From Candidatus Endonucleibacter bathymodioli (lineage in GTDB: Bacteria > Pseudomonadota > Gammaproteobacteria > Pseudomonadales > Endozoicomonadaceae): DNA of 64,000 bases. The stretch covers positions 124,001-188,000 of the forward strand of contig JASXSV010000007.1 in assembly GCA_030674915.1 (NCBI GenBank), read 5' to 3'. The notes under the pieces were generated by a model that saw nothing but the letters and a program-made list of their open reading frames with translations, did not search any database and had not been told where the DNA came from. How positions within the stretch are numbered: position 1 is the first letter of the stretch; each line of letters opens with the position of its first letter. Of the stretch, positions 10,189 to 23,340 are shown in pieces. The translations under genes and the position numbers were made by a program.

Positions 10189-10314
10189 CTAGAGTGTTTG
10201 TAAGCGACAAACGAGTAGGCCCCATGAGCTACGAGTAGTAGCTTATCAGGGTGAATGTTTTGCTCAGAACACAACCATTTTATTTTACTAACATACTAGG
10301 ATTAAGAACTCATA
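10189..10314. repeat. Short spacer with palindromic-repeat fragment and pre-start block
   Basis: Bases ~10200-10255 (gcgacaaacgag..., gggtgaatg) resemble fragments at 26151 and 30420. The rest is the conserved block (ttttgctcagaacacaacc) before the next RAP start. There is no gene. Confidence 0.4.
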
Positions 10315-13198
<2,884 letters not shown>

Positions 13199-13200
<2 letters not shown>

Positions 13201-13332
13201 TACCTTTGCACGAGCCTTAATTTTGTTGGTTGGCAAGGCAAAAAAGCACGAAAAGAGAGCGCTTATTCTTATCAATTATCTATTGAGTACGTTTTTAACG
13301 ACGCCAGCTGGCAAAAGAGCAGTCGTGCAAAA
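13199..13332 (+). mobile_element. MITE-like element with IS5-family ends (diverged)
   Basis: The left end gatacctttgcacga starts in the TGA stop of RAP gene 4; the right end is tcgtgcaaaa. The interior matches the copies at 2311, 6796 and 22359 (gtacgtttttaacg, ccagctggcaaaagagcag). Confidence 0.55.
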
Positions 13333-13439
13333 GCCAAAGCAGGTAATGGCAAAATATGAATCTGATCTCCAAGGCGGTACCATGCTGACCATACCTTACA
13401 GACCTCGCCGTAGTAAACTTATTTATACCCATTACCATT

Positions 13440-13800
13440 AAAATATGATATCGCTGACCGCTCTAACATTTCCCATGAGAACGGGTATCGTCTCCTAGGA
13501 GTTAGTGATGATAATCTTATTCTCGGGCTCTTTTCAAAACCCTTACTATCGGCTTAGCTACCAACGAAAGCTATTTGCGAATGCTGAAGCAGCACGAAAC
13601 AGGCTCATGGATTTGTCCTATCTCACAACTGAAAATACAAGCACCGCTGACTGAAATTTCTGACTCCAACGGCATCGAGGTGAATCTGAAGCACTCATGA
13701 ATAACCGCCAAAAGCTTTACGAGCAGGCACAACAGAGAACTACTGAACACAGAGGTAATAGACCAGCAAGCAACTGGGATTTGACTCCCGAGGTTTGACT
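13440..13800 (+). pseudogene. Coding-like relic in RAP spacer
   Basis: From about 13554 a frame reads ATNESYLRMLKQHETGSWIC and then QAPLTEISDSNGIEVNLKHS before a TGA. An overlapping ATG at 13697 opens a frame reading MNNRQKLYEQAQQRTTEHRG and ending near 13800. The layout loosely recalls the end of an IS3-type transposase (basic RQK-L--A stretch), but I cannot name it. A near copy is at 22660-22925, and shorter remains lie in the other spacers. It looks like a dead gene copied along with the RAP array. Confidence 0.4.
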
Positions 13801-13979
13801 TATTCCAGACAGATATTTATCGGATCCCATTAAAAAATCAGCTTGTTTTGTAAAAATAAATCTTCTGTGGTACTATCTACGTTTGCAATTTTTGTAACTC
13901 ACGCCACTTTTCAAGCTGGACATGGGAGATTTAACGTTCCAGCGCCCATAAATATAAACGACAGCATGATTTATATAAC

Positions 13980-14105
13980 CACATGACCATTCCCCTTAAA
14001 ATCGTGGAGTTATTAACTGCTCTCACTCACCCAGTAGACTCATTGAGGCTAGATCGTTTGCTGCCTACCACCCATACCATCAATGGTAGCTGGTATAGAC
14101 CGATA
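13980..14105. repeat. ~120 bp palindromic dispersed repeat
   Basis: The left arm (ccattccccttaaaatcgtg, then gagttattaactgctctcac) and the right arm (accatcaatggtagctggtata) are imperfect complements. Close copies occur at 19320 and 23100 in this array, and looser ones at 29108, 31800, 34740 and 36425 in the gene-rich middle. Confidence 0.55.
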
Positions 14106-14212
14106 CTCAAAAACTGCTATGTGCAAACGATCAAACTCATTTTTATATTGAGTAAATATTTTTCTCAGAACATCGCCATTTTATCTTACCAAAAAATTAA
14201 GGCTAAGAACTT

Positions 14213-17002
14213 ATGATGTTGTTACATGTAATATTGATACGATTTATTTTTATAATCAGCAATGTTTTCTTGTTTTCTTATAATGTTTATGCTGTATATA
14301 ATAAAGACAGAGTACTAACATTAAATTCGTCCAAAACAGATTGCAACACATCTCATAATGTATCTTCATCAGTAAAATTTCCTATCAAACCTAAACCGTG
14401 CGTTTATAACACAAAGAACAGAAACTTAATCAGCATTATTATCAGAGAACGCCATAATAAACAACAGCGTTCCCTAATACATGATTTGATGCTGGAAGCT
14501 ATAGAACACCCAGCTGACTGCCTACTTACTCATGAAGTAGATAACGTTATTATCTTTTTCACGGTAGCCAATATATATAGAAACTATATAGCCATCAGCA
14601 AACTAGCCGATCAACTGGCCAAAGGAGAAACCGGAATAGAGAATCAAATTTGGAATTGTCATGACATATGGCATGTTAGCGCTGCTATTCCCTCGTGTTC
14701 AAGTTCTAATATCAGCTATATCCGCCAAATTATTGCAAACAAGATAGTACAGCCAAATAATGACATGAGCAAGTGGAAATCTTATAACATCACGAACGCG
14801 TGCAGGCACTTAATAAAAGGAACATCAAATGAAGAAGCAAAAGCTTTTGAACATATTGTGAACTATGTAAACACCAAAAACTGTAATATATATACCTGGG
14901 AAGGTAACCAATTGAGTCGGTTATTTAGCTCTCTGGCCAAGTCTAATACTAATATATCGAAGATAGCCATGCACAAGGTGTTTGCTACCATTATTAAATC
15001 AAAATTATTATATTGGAATGCTCCGAGCACATCAACAATATTTAGATCTTTGGTGAAATTGCAAAAGTCATACTCATCAGATATACATCATGAAGAGCAA
15101 TATAAAATAGTCCTTCAACTTATCATCGATCATTTAGCTAGTCCTCAAGTCAATTTCAGGGGATGTACTGGTAATGACATAGCAGCCATCATGAAAAAAT
15201 TGTGGTATGTATCTAAATTACACTGGCCAAAAAACATCGACAAAGCTAGACAGAATGTGGCCAAGTTTATCGTCAAAGAAGATATAAATATAGCACCACT
15301 AGCTAGTGATGACTGGATGATAATAATACGTGGATTAACGAATGCATCTTGGATAGAACAAGAAGCTATTCGGACTATAGCTGGGCATTTTAACGATAGA
15401 AAAGTAAGCCTATCTCGATGGACAGATACTCAATTGCTGAATATGGCAACTGCATTTTATGATCATAATGGACGACGTATTGAAAAAGCCATTCAGAAAA
15501 TATCAAATTTTATAGCCTCGAAAAATCTAGATGCTTGGAAGACTGGCGATCTTGCAACACTTACTAAAGTATTGAGTCCAAGGATCAAAAACCTAAATCA
15601 CAAGGCAATAGACAATATCGCAGGTCAGATGCTGAGCAAATCGAGACAGTGGCACATTGCTGGTTATATATCCCTAGTTTTGACTGTAAGTATATGTAAG
15701 GGAGATAATTGTCTGAAGCTCATCAGATATATTTCCAACACAGTGCGCGATGATAGCTTCTATCTATCACGTCACTCACCTATATTTTTAGCCAAGTTAC
15801 TCAGTATTGTTAGTCAGGATGATGAGAAATATGCAGAAAAACCTATTAATAAAATCACTGATTATTTAATCTCTCTGGATACACAACAGTGGTTACACTT
15901 ATCTTCAGAGAGCTTAAAACTGATTATCAATGCCTGCAGCAAACATTATAAACTTACTGCAGCCAGGAGTGTTCTTATCCATATTTCCCACATTGTGATA
16001 GATGAAAAAACAGATTTATCGGATTGGCCAATCGAGACCATGGAAGTATTACTAAGAACACTACATAGCTCTTATGATGATGATTTGATACAGAGAGTTT
16101 TCAGGAAAATAGTTTCTAGGTTAAATCTCCCTGATACTGAACTGAAAAAATGGTCAATCAAGACTTTAGCATGTGTAGCCAAAGGAGCATCTCGATTACG
16201 AGATTATTCTTCTGAAAAGTTTATTGCACGGCTCGTAAAGATGTATATGAAAAAGAGAGATAATAATGAAAGTATATATGGCACTACTATGTTACTAGCG
16301 ATATGTCATCTTCCGATAAAGTCAAGAAAAATAATCAAGGCATCTGTCAAACTTGCCTCAGTTTTATCTCAGAATATATATTCAGATATGGAAAAAACAC
16401 ACCAGCTTGCTTTATTTTGGAGCATAATTCTTCTGGACTTTGTTGTACATGAAGAAGGAAGCAAAATTAATCATCATGTGGAAACTACAGATATGATTGT
16501 TGAACTAAAAAAAATAATACCTGAGATAGATCAGGATACAATAAAGAAACCGACAATGTTTCTAGCTGAATGGCAACTAGAATTCATGAGTCTTGCTCAG
16601 TCTGACCTAGTCCATAAGTCAAAATATATTCATTCATCCACTCCAGATAACAGATCAGCATCAGTGCTGGAGGAGAATATTTATCGATTAATAAAAACAA
16701 CAGTTTCTGGATTAAGTTTAAATAAGTGTTGTCTTGTAAATAAGTTCCCTATTGATCTTTTATTAAAGTCAAGGTCAAAATCTTTACTCGTTGAAGTAGA
16801 CGGGCCTCATCATTTTTTTAAAGGTAGTAAAAATAGGCTTTATAGGCTAGCAAAAGACCGGTTTGTTGATTTTATTTTTGAGAAACAACTGGGCCATACA
16901 GTAATGCGAATCAATTATAAGGAGGCATATGACGATGAGTATAGAAAACAGTTTATCCAGCATATTCTAGCTGTTTTTCCTAATCACCCCCATTCCCATT
17001 GA
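14213..17002 (+). CDS. Secreted RAP-domain solenoid protein 5
   Basis: This 929-residue protein is intact. The signal peptide at residues 1-27 has an IRFIFIISNVFLFS core followed by NVYA. The solenoid shows the paralogue pattern (LSRWTDTQLLNMATAF, DAWKTGDLATLTKVLS, LSDWPIETMEVLLRT, LKKWSIKTLACVAKG). The RAP domain at 858-910 keeps the canonical core LLVEVDGPHHFF, DRFVDFIFEKQLGH and MRINYKEA, so this is one of the best-preserved RAP copies. There is no Gly-Ser tract. AAGG lies about 12 bases before the start. The 3' spacer differs from the other members, and the intact 1.2 kb IS lies 484 bp downstream. Confidence 0.85.
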   Translation: MMLLHVILIRFIFIISNVFLFSYNVYAVYNKDRVLTLNSSKTDCNTSHNVSSSVKFPIKPKPCVYNTKNRNLISIIIRERHNKQQRSLIHDLMLEAIEHPADCLLTHEVDNVIIFFTVANIYRNYIAISKLADQLAKGETGIENQIWNCHDIWHVSAAIPSCSSSNISYIRQIIANKIVQPNNDMSKWKSYNITNACRHLIKGTSNEEAKAFEHIVNYVNTKNCNIYTWEGNQLSRLFSSLAKSNTNISKIAMHKVFATIIKSKLLYWNAPSTSTIFRSLVKLQKSYSSDIHHEEQYKIVLQLIIDHLASPQVNFRGCTGNDIAAIMKKLWYVSKLHWPKNIDKARQNVAKFIVKEDINIAPLASDDWMIIIRGLTNASWIEQEAIRTIAGHFNDRKVSLSRWTDTQLLNMATAFYDHNGRRIEKAIQKISNFIASKNLDAWKTGDLATLTKVLSPRIKNLNHKAIDNIAGQMLSKSRQWHIAGYISLVLTVSICKGDNCLKLIRYISNTVRDDSFYLSRHSPIFLAKLLSIVSQDDEKYAEKPINKITDYLISLDTQQWLHLSSESLKLIINACSKHYKLTAARSVLIHISHIVIDEKTDLSDWPIETMEVLLRTLHSSYDDDLIQRVFRKIVSRLNLPDTELKKWSIKTLACVAKGASRLRDYSSEKFIARLVKMYMKKRDNNESIYGTTMLLAICHLPIKSRKIIKASVKLASVLSQNIYSDMEKTHQLALFWSIILLDFVVHEEGSKINHHVETTDMIVELKKIIPEIDQDTIKKPTMFLAEWQLEFMSLAQSDLVHKSKYIHSSTPDNRSASVLEENIYRLIKTTVSGLSLNKCCLVNKFPIDLLLKSRSKSLLVEVDGPHHFFKGSKNRLYRLAKDRFVDFIFEKQLGHTVMRINYKEAYDDEYRKQFIQHILAVFPNHPHSH

Positions 17003-17485
17003 AGGTGTGCATGAGCCTAATAGTAGTTGCTGATTGGCGGGAGTGCGATTAACCAACAACTCCAAGCCTTCAAGGTTAATGGATATTGTTTTTTGCTATA
17101 GCCGTTGCTGTGACTGTGGTCATAACGTGGCATGAACTATAAAATTGGCATCGCTGGATTCTCGGAAAAGTAATTCCAAAACTTCCATGAATCTGATACA
17201 GCAACATCTAAATTTAGAAACAGTCTTCACGATAGCCACACAGGAGTGGTATAGTTGCACGAATATCCTACTGACCATCCAGTGCCAGATGCCACGTCTG
17301 GTCAACAGTGTAAGGCATAAATTCATATATTTAAGCATCAATTTTCTCCTGCGTGTGATGCGCGTAAGAGTTGGATGTATTCGTTCTGGGGCAGAAGCGC
17401 TTTACGGTAAAGAAATTGCTCTGGAAAATAATAAGTGAGAAAAAGGCACAAGAGTCTTGTCCTTCCAAATGCAAGAACATATAAT
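17003..17485. other. Spacer, no supported gene
   Basis: Bases 17005-17095 resemble the palindromic repeats (ggtgtgcatgagcctaatag... aaggttaatgg). Short opposing open frames at 17120-17438 lack start signals and family features. I see nothing else. Confidence 0.4.
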
Positions 17486-18685
17486 GAGACCTTTGCACGA
17501 ATCTCGCTAAATAACTGAAAATCAGGTATAATAAGCCTTGCACAATCAATGCCTTTCGGTGAAATTATGGCTTGGAAAAATCTGAAACAACGCAGTCTAG
17601 CAGATTCAATGCTGATTGATCACGATGCAGTGAAAGAACTCGACTCTGTCCATGAACTCATTGATTGGGATCGCTTAGAGCATCATCTGAAAGATATACA
17701 TTCAAGTTCTCGAGGCGAAAAGGCATGGCCTCCACTGATGATGTTTAAGGCACTGCTGCTGCAAAGTTGGTATAAATTAAGCGATTCGGCCCTAGAGAAA
17801 CAACTTGCTCGCGATCTTTTATTTCGTCGATTTATTGCGCTCGACATTTCAGAGTCAGTGCCGGACCACAGTACTTTTTGGCGATTTAGACAGAAGCTCG
17901 ATAAGTTGTTGCTTATGGATAAGTTGCTTCAAGAAATCAATTCCCAGCTTATAGATAAAGGTCTTTATATTAAATCTGGAGGTATCAGTATTGTTGATGC
18001 TAGCGTAATTGAGGCTAAACAGTGTCGCCCAAATAAGGATAAAGACAAGCACTCAACACAGGATCCTGACGCGAAGTGGAACGTGAAAGCAGGTTCTGAC
18101 GGGAAGAGTAAAAGTACCTACGGCTATAAAGCGCACATAAATGTCGATGAGGATGGGTTGATAAAATCGATCGGTTACACAGCAGGAAATATTCACGATT
18201 CAAATTGTTTCACTGAGCTATTAGATGGTGAAGAGTCGTCTGTTTATGCGGATAGTGCTTATTCCAGCAAGAAGCACAGTGAATGGCTGGATGATAGAAA
18301 TATTGATAACAGAATAATAAGACGTGCTTATCGAAATAAACCATTAACAGAACATGATAAGTGCTTTAACCGTTTACATTCTGGCGTGCGCTGCACTGTG
18401 GAGCGAGTATTTGGCGTTTTGAAATTACACTACGGCATGGCGAAAGCTCGTTATCTTGGCTTAAGCCGAAATCGCACACGTTTTGAAATAATGTGTGTGG
18501 CGCACAATATTAAACGAGGTTTATCGATTCAGCAGGCAAGTTGCGTCTGAAAATCGAAAATGAAGGGTGAAATGGCTCGAATGGCGCATATTCGAACTGT
18601 AATTGTGTTTTTTAAGGCTTTATCCTCAAAAAAATACAATTTAATTAATAGTGGGGCTTATGCAGCGTTATCGTGCAAAGGTCTC
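17486..18685 (+). mobile_element. IS5-family insertion sequence, 1.2 kb, copy 1
   Basis: The inverted ends are gagacctttgcacga (17486-17500) and tcgtgcaaaggtctc (18671-18685), flanked by a direct repeat ATAAT at 17481-17485 and 18686-18690. The element is 1200 bp with one intact transposase gene. An inverted, nearly identical copy is at 37580-38780, with only a 1 bp indel near the left end and one substitution noticed. The perfect ends and target repeat point to recent activity. Confidence 0.92.
17549..18550 (+). CDS. IS5-family DDE transposase
   Basis: This 333-residue transposase is complete and identical in protein sequence to the one at 37715-38716. An N-terminal region with [20 protein letters not shown] is typical of IS5-family enzymes. 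The likely DDE residues are Asp in [10 protein letters not shown], Asp in VYADSAYSS and Glu in [15 protein letters not shown]. The ATG at 17549 is the ORF start. A second ATG at 17567 ([16 protein letters not shown]) may be the true start. Confidence 0.92.
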   Translation: MPFGEIMAWKNLKQRSLADSMLIDHDAVKELDSVHELIDWDRLEHHLKDIHSSSRGEKAWPPLMMFKALLLQSWYKLSDSALEKQLARDLLFRRFIALDISESVPDHSTFWRFRQKLDKLLLMDKLLQEINSQLIDKGLYIKSGGISIVDASVIEAKQCRPNKDKDKHSTQDPDAKWNVKAGSDGKSKSTYGYKAHINVDEDGLIKSIGYTAGNIHDSNCFTELLDGEESSVYADSAYSSKKHSEWLDDRNIDNRIIRRAYRNKPLTEHDKCFNRLHSGVRCTVERVFGVLKLHYGMAKARYLGLSRNRTRFEIMCVAHNIKRGLSIQQASCV

Positions 18686-19555
18686 ATAATTTTAACATAT
18701 ACAGCAAAAGAAACTGCATCTCAGGCAAAAGCCACAGCAGATAATAGTAATACATAAGTATTCTTGCCATGAAAGTCAGTGCCATACTGTCCACCTTGCA
18801 GATCCTTGGCATAGTGAACCCATTTATGCCCATGCCCCTTGAACATATAATATTATTGACCGCTCCCAGATATTCAATGGAAACGTGTATAGTAGCCCAA
18901 GAGTTCGCTATGATCATCCTTATTCTGAGTTCCTTTCAAAAACCATTACGCCCCGGCTTAACTCCCCACGAAGGCTATGTGCGAATGCTGAAGCAACACG
19001 AAACTGTAATTTAACTCACGAGTCTTGGCTTAATCCATACATATCTTTATCGGCTTAACTTAAGAGCGCATCTTGCGAGCTGAGGAAACTATGTGAACAC
19101 ACCCCAGCTGCCTCAACCAACCCATTTGAACGCTAGCCGTCAGCACCATCAAAAACCATATGAATGAAGGCCATTGATGTATAAGAATTCGGAACTTGTT
19201 TGATAAATTGAGATTAGATGGTATAATACACGATTACGATTTTTTCGCTAAAGCCATTTATTAAAGCAGAACACAGAATTTAACGTTACCGTGCTCAGAA
19301 ATATAAACGCCAATTTGATAGATATGACCATATACCAATTCCCTTGATGAATGCGTGAAGTTATTAACTGCTCTCATAACCCAGTGGACTCATTGAGGAT
19401 ATATCGCTTGTTGCCAGCCCACACATTCAATGGTAGCTGTATAGATAAACCAAAATAGATATGCAAAAAACAACCAACACCATTCTTTAGATTGGCTAAA
19501 TGTTATTCTCCGAATGTAGCCATTTTATTTTACCAACATATTAGGATTAAAACTT
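18686..19555. repeat. RAP-array spacer: coding relic, palindromic repeat, pre-start block
   Basis: Bases ~18760-19020 carry the decayed spacer relic (HEGYVRMLKQHET). Bases ~19320-19445 are a palindromic repeat (aattcccttgatgaatgcgt... acattcaatggtagctgtat). The last 60 bp before RAP gene 6 hold the conserved block. No intact gene is present. Confidence 0.45.
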
Positions 19556-22360
19556 ATGATATTATTACATGCAATATTAATACGATGCATTAGTATAACA
19601 ATAACTCTAATCTTGTTTTCTTGTAACGTTTATGGTGTACATCACAACAACAAACCACTATTCACTTCTACCAAAATACATTACAATACATCTCACACCT
19701 TATCTACATCAGTAAAATCTCATATTAAAAATAAAACATGTGTGTATAATGAAATAAACATAGCCACAATCAACACACTTATCCACTCACCAACTAGTCA
19801 AAAACAGTATGACCAACTACACTCTTTTGTTTTGAAAGCTATACACCACCCAGCTGACTGCTTATTGACCCATGATTTATATAAAGTTGGTGCCTTTTTC
19901 ACAGCAGCAAGTGTATGTGAAGACTATAGCTCCATCGAGGTGTTAGCTGGCAATTTGGTCAAAGGAGATATAACAATAACTAATGATGCTTGGTCTTATA
20001 TGGACATGTGGAAAATTAGCTCTGCACTTTTCACATGCACAAATCCTAACGCTATGCATCTCCGCGAGATAATTGCAAACAATATAGTTAGCCCAAATAA
20101 CGACATGAGCAAATGGCAACCTGACAGCTTCATATATGTGCTCATTTCTTTAGTCAAGGATAGTTCAACGAAAGAAAAAGAAGCTGTGGAAAAGATTCTG
20201 GCTTATATTCTCACAAAAAAATGTAATATAGAAAAATGGGGAGGTCACAAATTGAGTTTATTATTTCGCTCTCTGTCCAAGGCTAATGTTGAGAGTGCGG
20301 ATATGGCCATGATCAAAGTGCTAAATATCATTATTAAATCAGGATTATCATATTGGAATATTCATAGCACATCAATAATATTTAAGTCTTTAGCAATATT
20401 GCAAGAAAAACACAAGACAAACGTAGTGAATAAAGAAATATCTACAAAAGTTATTAAACTAATTATGGATTATTTATCAGATCCAAAAACAAAGTTTACA
20501 GACTTAAATTATGGTACTATAGCACCTCTCATGAACGCATTGTGGCTAATACATAATCTAATCGATCCAGATAAGATCCGCGTAGTTAGACATAAGTTGG
20601 CCAAGGTTATCATTTCTAAAAGTACACACGCATCACCCATTAAAAGTAATGATTGGATGAAGATGGCATGTGGGTTAGATAATAAGTTTAACATAGAACA
20701 AGAAGCTATTCGAGCTCTAGCTGATTGTTTAAACGATAAAAAAATAGACCTATCAGAATGCACCAAGATCGAATTACTGAATATACTAGTATCATTCGCT
20801 AGTCAGAATGGATTCCGCATTGAAAAAGCCATGCGAAAAATAGCCGAATTTGTATCCAAGGCGAATCTGGATTCTTGGGATAATCACGAACTTGCAATAA
20901 CTGCTGAACTGCTGAGCTCAAAGATCAGAGACTTTCATCACAATGCAATTAACAATATAGCCTGCCAGATCCTTCATAAATCAAAAAAGTCGTTAGTTGA
21001 TGATTATATAGACATATCCATAACTTTAAGCAGAGGCAGGGGAGATAGCTGTCTGGCTCTCATAAGAAAGATAGCCAATGAGGTAAGCGATGATAGCTTC
21101 GATATCTCAAGTAGATCACCTGTATTTTTATCAAAATTAGTTAGAATTTTGAGTAACGATGATACATCTAGAGATGTGGAAAAAGCTATTAATAAGATCG
21201 TTGATTGCTGTATATATAAAAACGCTGAGCAATTGCTAAGTATACATACAGATGCCTTAAAAGTGCTCGTCAGTGGACTTTGCAAACATTATAAACTTAG
21301 AGCAGCTAGGCGTTTTATTTGGCACATTTGCGGAATTATACTAGATGAAAGCACAGATTTATCAGACTGGCCAATAGCTACCATGGACGTATTATTAAGA
21401 ACGCTCAGTAGTACTTATCAGGATGAGACAATACAACGTGCCTTCAGGAAGATTGTTGCTACGTTACATCTCCCTAACACTGAACTTCAAAAATGGTCAG
21501 TGCAGACTATAGCACGCGTGGCCAAAGGAGTAAGTCGCTTCCGAGATTATTCTTCTGAAGAGTTTATTGCGCAGTTAGCTAATATTTATATGGAGAAGCG
21601 CGATTATAATGAAAGTAGGTATGGGATCATGATTTTATCAGCAATATGTCACCTCCCGATAGCGTCAAGTAAAATCATCAAATCAGCCGTGAAACTCGCC
21701 TCCTCTTTATATAATGATACGTATTCAAATATGAATAAAGCACACCAACTTACTTTATTTTGGGGCATAACTCTTTTGAATTTTGTTGTACATGAAGAAT
21801 GGAAAAAGGCTAATACTCATCGAAGAACTAAATATATAATTACTGAACTAACAAAAAAAATACCTGAAATTGATCAGAATACCATAAATCAACAACCAGT
21901 ATTTCCAACTGACTGGCAGCTAGAATTAATGAATATTATGCATTCCTACCACCCACGTCGGTTAAATAATATACATTTATTAAAGAACGATAATAAAGTA
22001 GAATCAGATTCATGTTCAGAATTAGAGAATACGATCTATAACTGGATCAAAGATTCAATTCCTGGTTTAAGGATAGATACCACTTATAGTCTAAGTGAAT
22101 TCCCTATTGATCTTCTCTTAAGATCAAAATCAAGGTCAAAATGTTTACTAGTTGAAGTAGATGGCCCTCAGCATTATTTTAAAAAAGATAATAGCAATAG
22201 GCTTTATAGGGTAGCAAAAGACCGATTTATTGATTTTGTTTTAGATGAACAACTGGGCTACAAAGTAATGCGCATCAATTACCAGGAATCACGTGACTAT
22301 GAGTATAGAAAACAGTTTATCCAGCAGATTCTAGCTATTTTTCCTAATCATACCCATTGA
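19556..22360 (+). CDS. Secreted RAP-domain solenoid protein 6
   Basis: This 934-residue protein is intact and the most diverged of the set. The signal peptide (residues 1-26) has CISITITLILFSCNVYG; the Cys in FSCN could also suggest a lipoprotein, but the spacing is not typical. Solenoid motifs include DSWDNHELAITAELLS, LSDWPIATMDVLLRT and LQKWSVQTIARVAKG. Where two paralogues have Gly-Ser tracts this one has a short acidic-Ser linker (KVESDSCSELEN). The RAP domain at 864-916 is canonical: LLVEVDGPQHYF, DRFIDFVLDEQLGYK, MRINYQES. The stop codon overlaps the MITE-like element at 22359. Confidence 0.85.
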   Translation: MILLHAILIRCISITITLILFSCNVYGVHHNNKPLFTSTKIHYNTSHTLSTSVKSHIKNKTCVYNEINIATINTLIHSPTSQKQYDQLHSFVLKAIHHPADCLLTHDLYKVGAFFTAASVCEDYSSIEVLAGNLVKGDITITNDAWSYMDMWKISSALFTCTNPNAMHLREIIANNIVSPNNDMSKWQPDSFIYVLISLVKDSSTKEKEAVEKILAYILTKKCNIEKWGGHKLSLLFRSLSKANVESADMAMIKVLNIIIKSGLSYWNIHSTSIIFKSLAILQEKHKTNVVNKEISTKVIKLIMDYLSDPKTKFTDLNYGTIAPLMNALWLIHNLIDPDKIRVVRHKLAKVIISKSTHASPIKSNDWMKMACGLDNKFNIEQEAIRALADCLNDKKIDLSECTKIELLNILVSFASQNGFRIEKAMRKIAEFVSKANLDSWDNHELAITAELLSSKIRDFHHNAINNIACQILHKSKKSLVDDYIDISITLSRGRGDSCLALIRKIANEVSDDSFDISSRSPVFLSKLVRILSNDDTSRDVEKAINKIVDCCIYKNAEQLLSIHTDALKVLVSGLCKHYKLRAARRFIWHICGIILDESTDLSDWPIATMDVLLRTLSSTYQDETIQRAFRKIVATLHLPNTELQKWSVQTIARVAKGVSRFRDYSSEEFIAQLANIYMEKRDYNESRYGIMILSAICHLPIASSKIIKSAVKLASSLYNDTYSNMNKAHQLTLFWGITLLNFVVHEEWKKANTHRRTKYIITELTKKIPEIDQNTINQQPVFPTDWQLELMNIMHSYHPRRLNNIHLLKNDNKVESDSCSELENTIYNWIKDSIPGLRIDTTYSLSEFPIDLLLRSKSRSKCLLVEVDGPQHYFKKDNSNRLYRVAKDRFIDFVLDEQLGYKVMRINYQESRDYEYRKQFIQQILAIFPNHTH

Positions 22361-22492
22361 GACCTTTGCACTATCCTTAATTTTGTTAGTTGGTAAGGCG
22401 AAAACGCACGGAAAGAGAGCGCTTATTCTTATAAATTATCTATTGAGTACGTTTTTAACGATGCCAGCTGGCAAAAGAGCAGTTGTGCAAAA
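22359..22492 (+). mobile_element. MITE-like element with IS5-family ends
   Basis: The left end gagacctttgcacta starts inside the TGA of RAP gene 6; the right end is ttgtgcaaaa at 22483-22492. The interior is nearly the same as the 13199 copy. Confidence 0.55.
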
Positions 22493-22559
22493 GCCAAAGC
22501 AGGTAATGGCAAAATATTAATCTTATCTCCAAGGAGGTACCATGTTTTCCCTTCCTTAC

Positions 22560-22925
22560 AGGCCTTGCCGTAGTGAACTTATTTATACCCACTCCCATTG
22601 AAATGTGATATCACCTCCTTGGAGTTAGCGTTGATAATCTTATTCTGGGACTCTTTTCAAAACCTTACTATCGGCTTAGCTACCAACGAAAGCTATTTGC
22701 GAATGCTGCAGCATCACGAAACAGTCTCATGGATTTGTCCTAGCTCACAACTGCAAATACAAGCACTGCTGACGTAAATTTCTGATTCCAACGGCATCGA
22801 GGTGAATCTGAAGCACTAATGAATAACCGCCAAAAGATTTACGAGTAAGCAAAGCAGAGAACTACTGAACACAGAGGTAATAGACCAGCAAGAAACTGAG
22901 ATTTGACTCACGAGATTTGACTTAT
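22560..22925 (+). pseudogene. Coding-like relic in RAP spacer, second copy
   Basis: This closely matches the 13440-13800 relic (ctaccaacgaaagctatttg, tccaacggcatcgaggtgaa) but with different stops and small changes (for example gacgtaaatttctgattcc). It supports the idea that gene, MITE and relic were duplicated as a block. Confidence 0.4.
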
Positions 22926-23099
22926 TCCAGACAGGATATTTATCGGACCCCCTTAAAAAATCTGATTGTTTGCAAAAATCAATCTCCTGGGGTACTATCT
23001 ACGCTTACGATTTTTTGTAACTCACGCCACTTTTCAAGCTGGGCATGGGATATTTAACGTTCCAGCGCCAAGAAATATAAACTACAGCATGATCTATAT

Positions 23100-23225
23100 A
23101 ACCATATGCCCATTCCCATTGAAATCGTGGAGTTATTAACTGCTCTCACTCACCCAGCAGACTCATTGAGGCTAGATCGTTTACTGCCTACCACCCATAC
23201 CATCAATGGTAGATGATATAAACAG
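23100..23225. repeat. ~120 bp palindromic dispersed repeat
   Basis: The left arm cccattcccattgaaatcgt and the right arm accatcaatggtagatgata are imperfect complements. It lies about 115 bp before the RAP gene 7 start, as the 13980 and 19320 copies do before their genes. Confidence 0.55.
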
Positions 23226-23340
23226 ATACTCAAAAGTAGCTGTGCGTAAAACGATCAAACTCCTTTTTTTAGGCTGACTAAATATTTTGCTCAGAACATA
23301 TCTATTTTAGCTTACCAATTACATTAGGGTAAAAGAACTT

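Noticed and set aside
17120..17438. Two overlapping open frames of 73 and 97 codons between RAP gene 5 and the IS
   Set aside because: They oppose each other, lack ribosome sites and show no family features.
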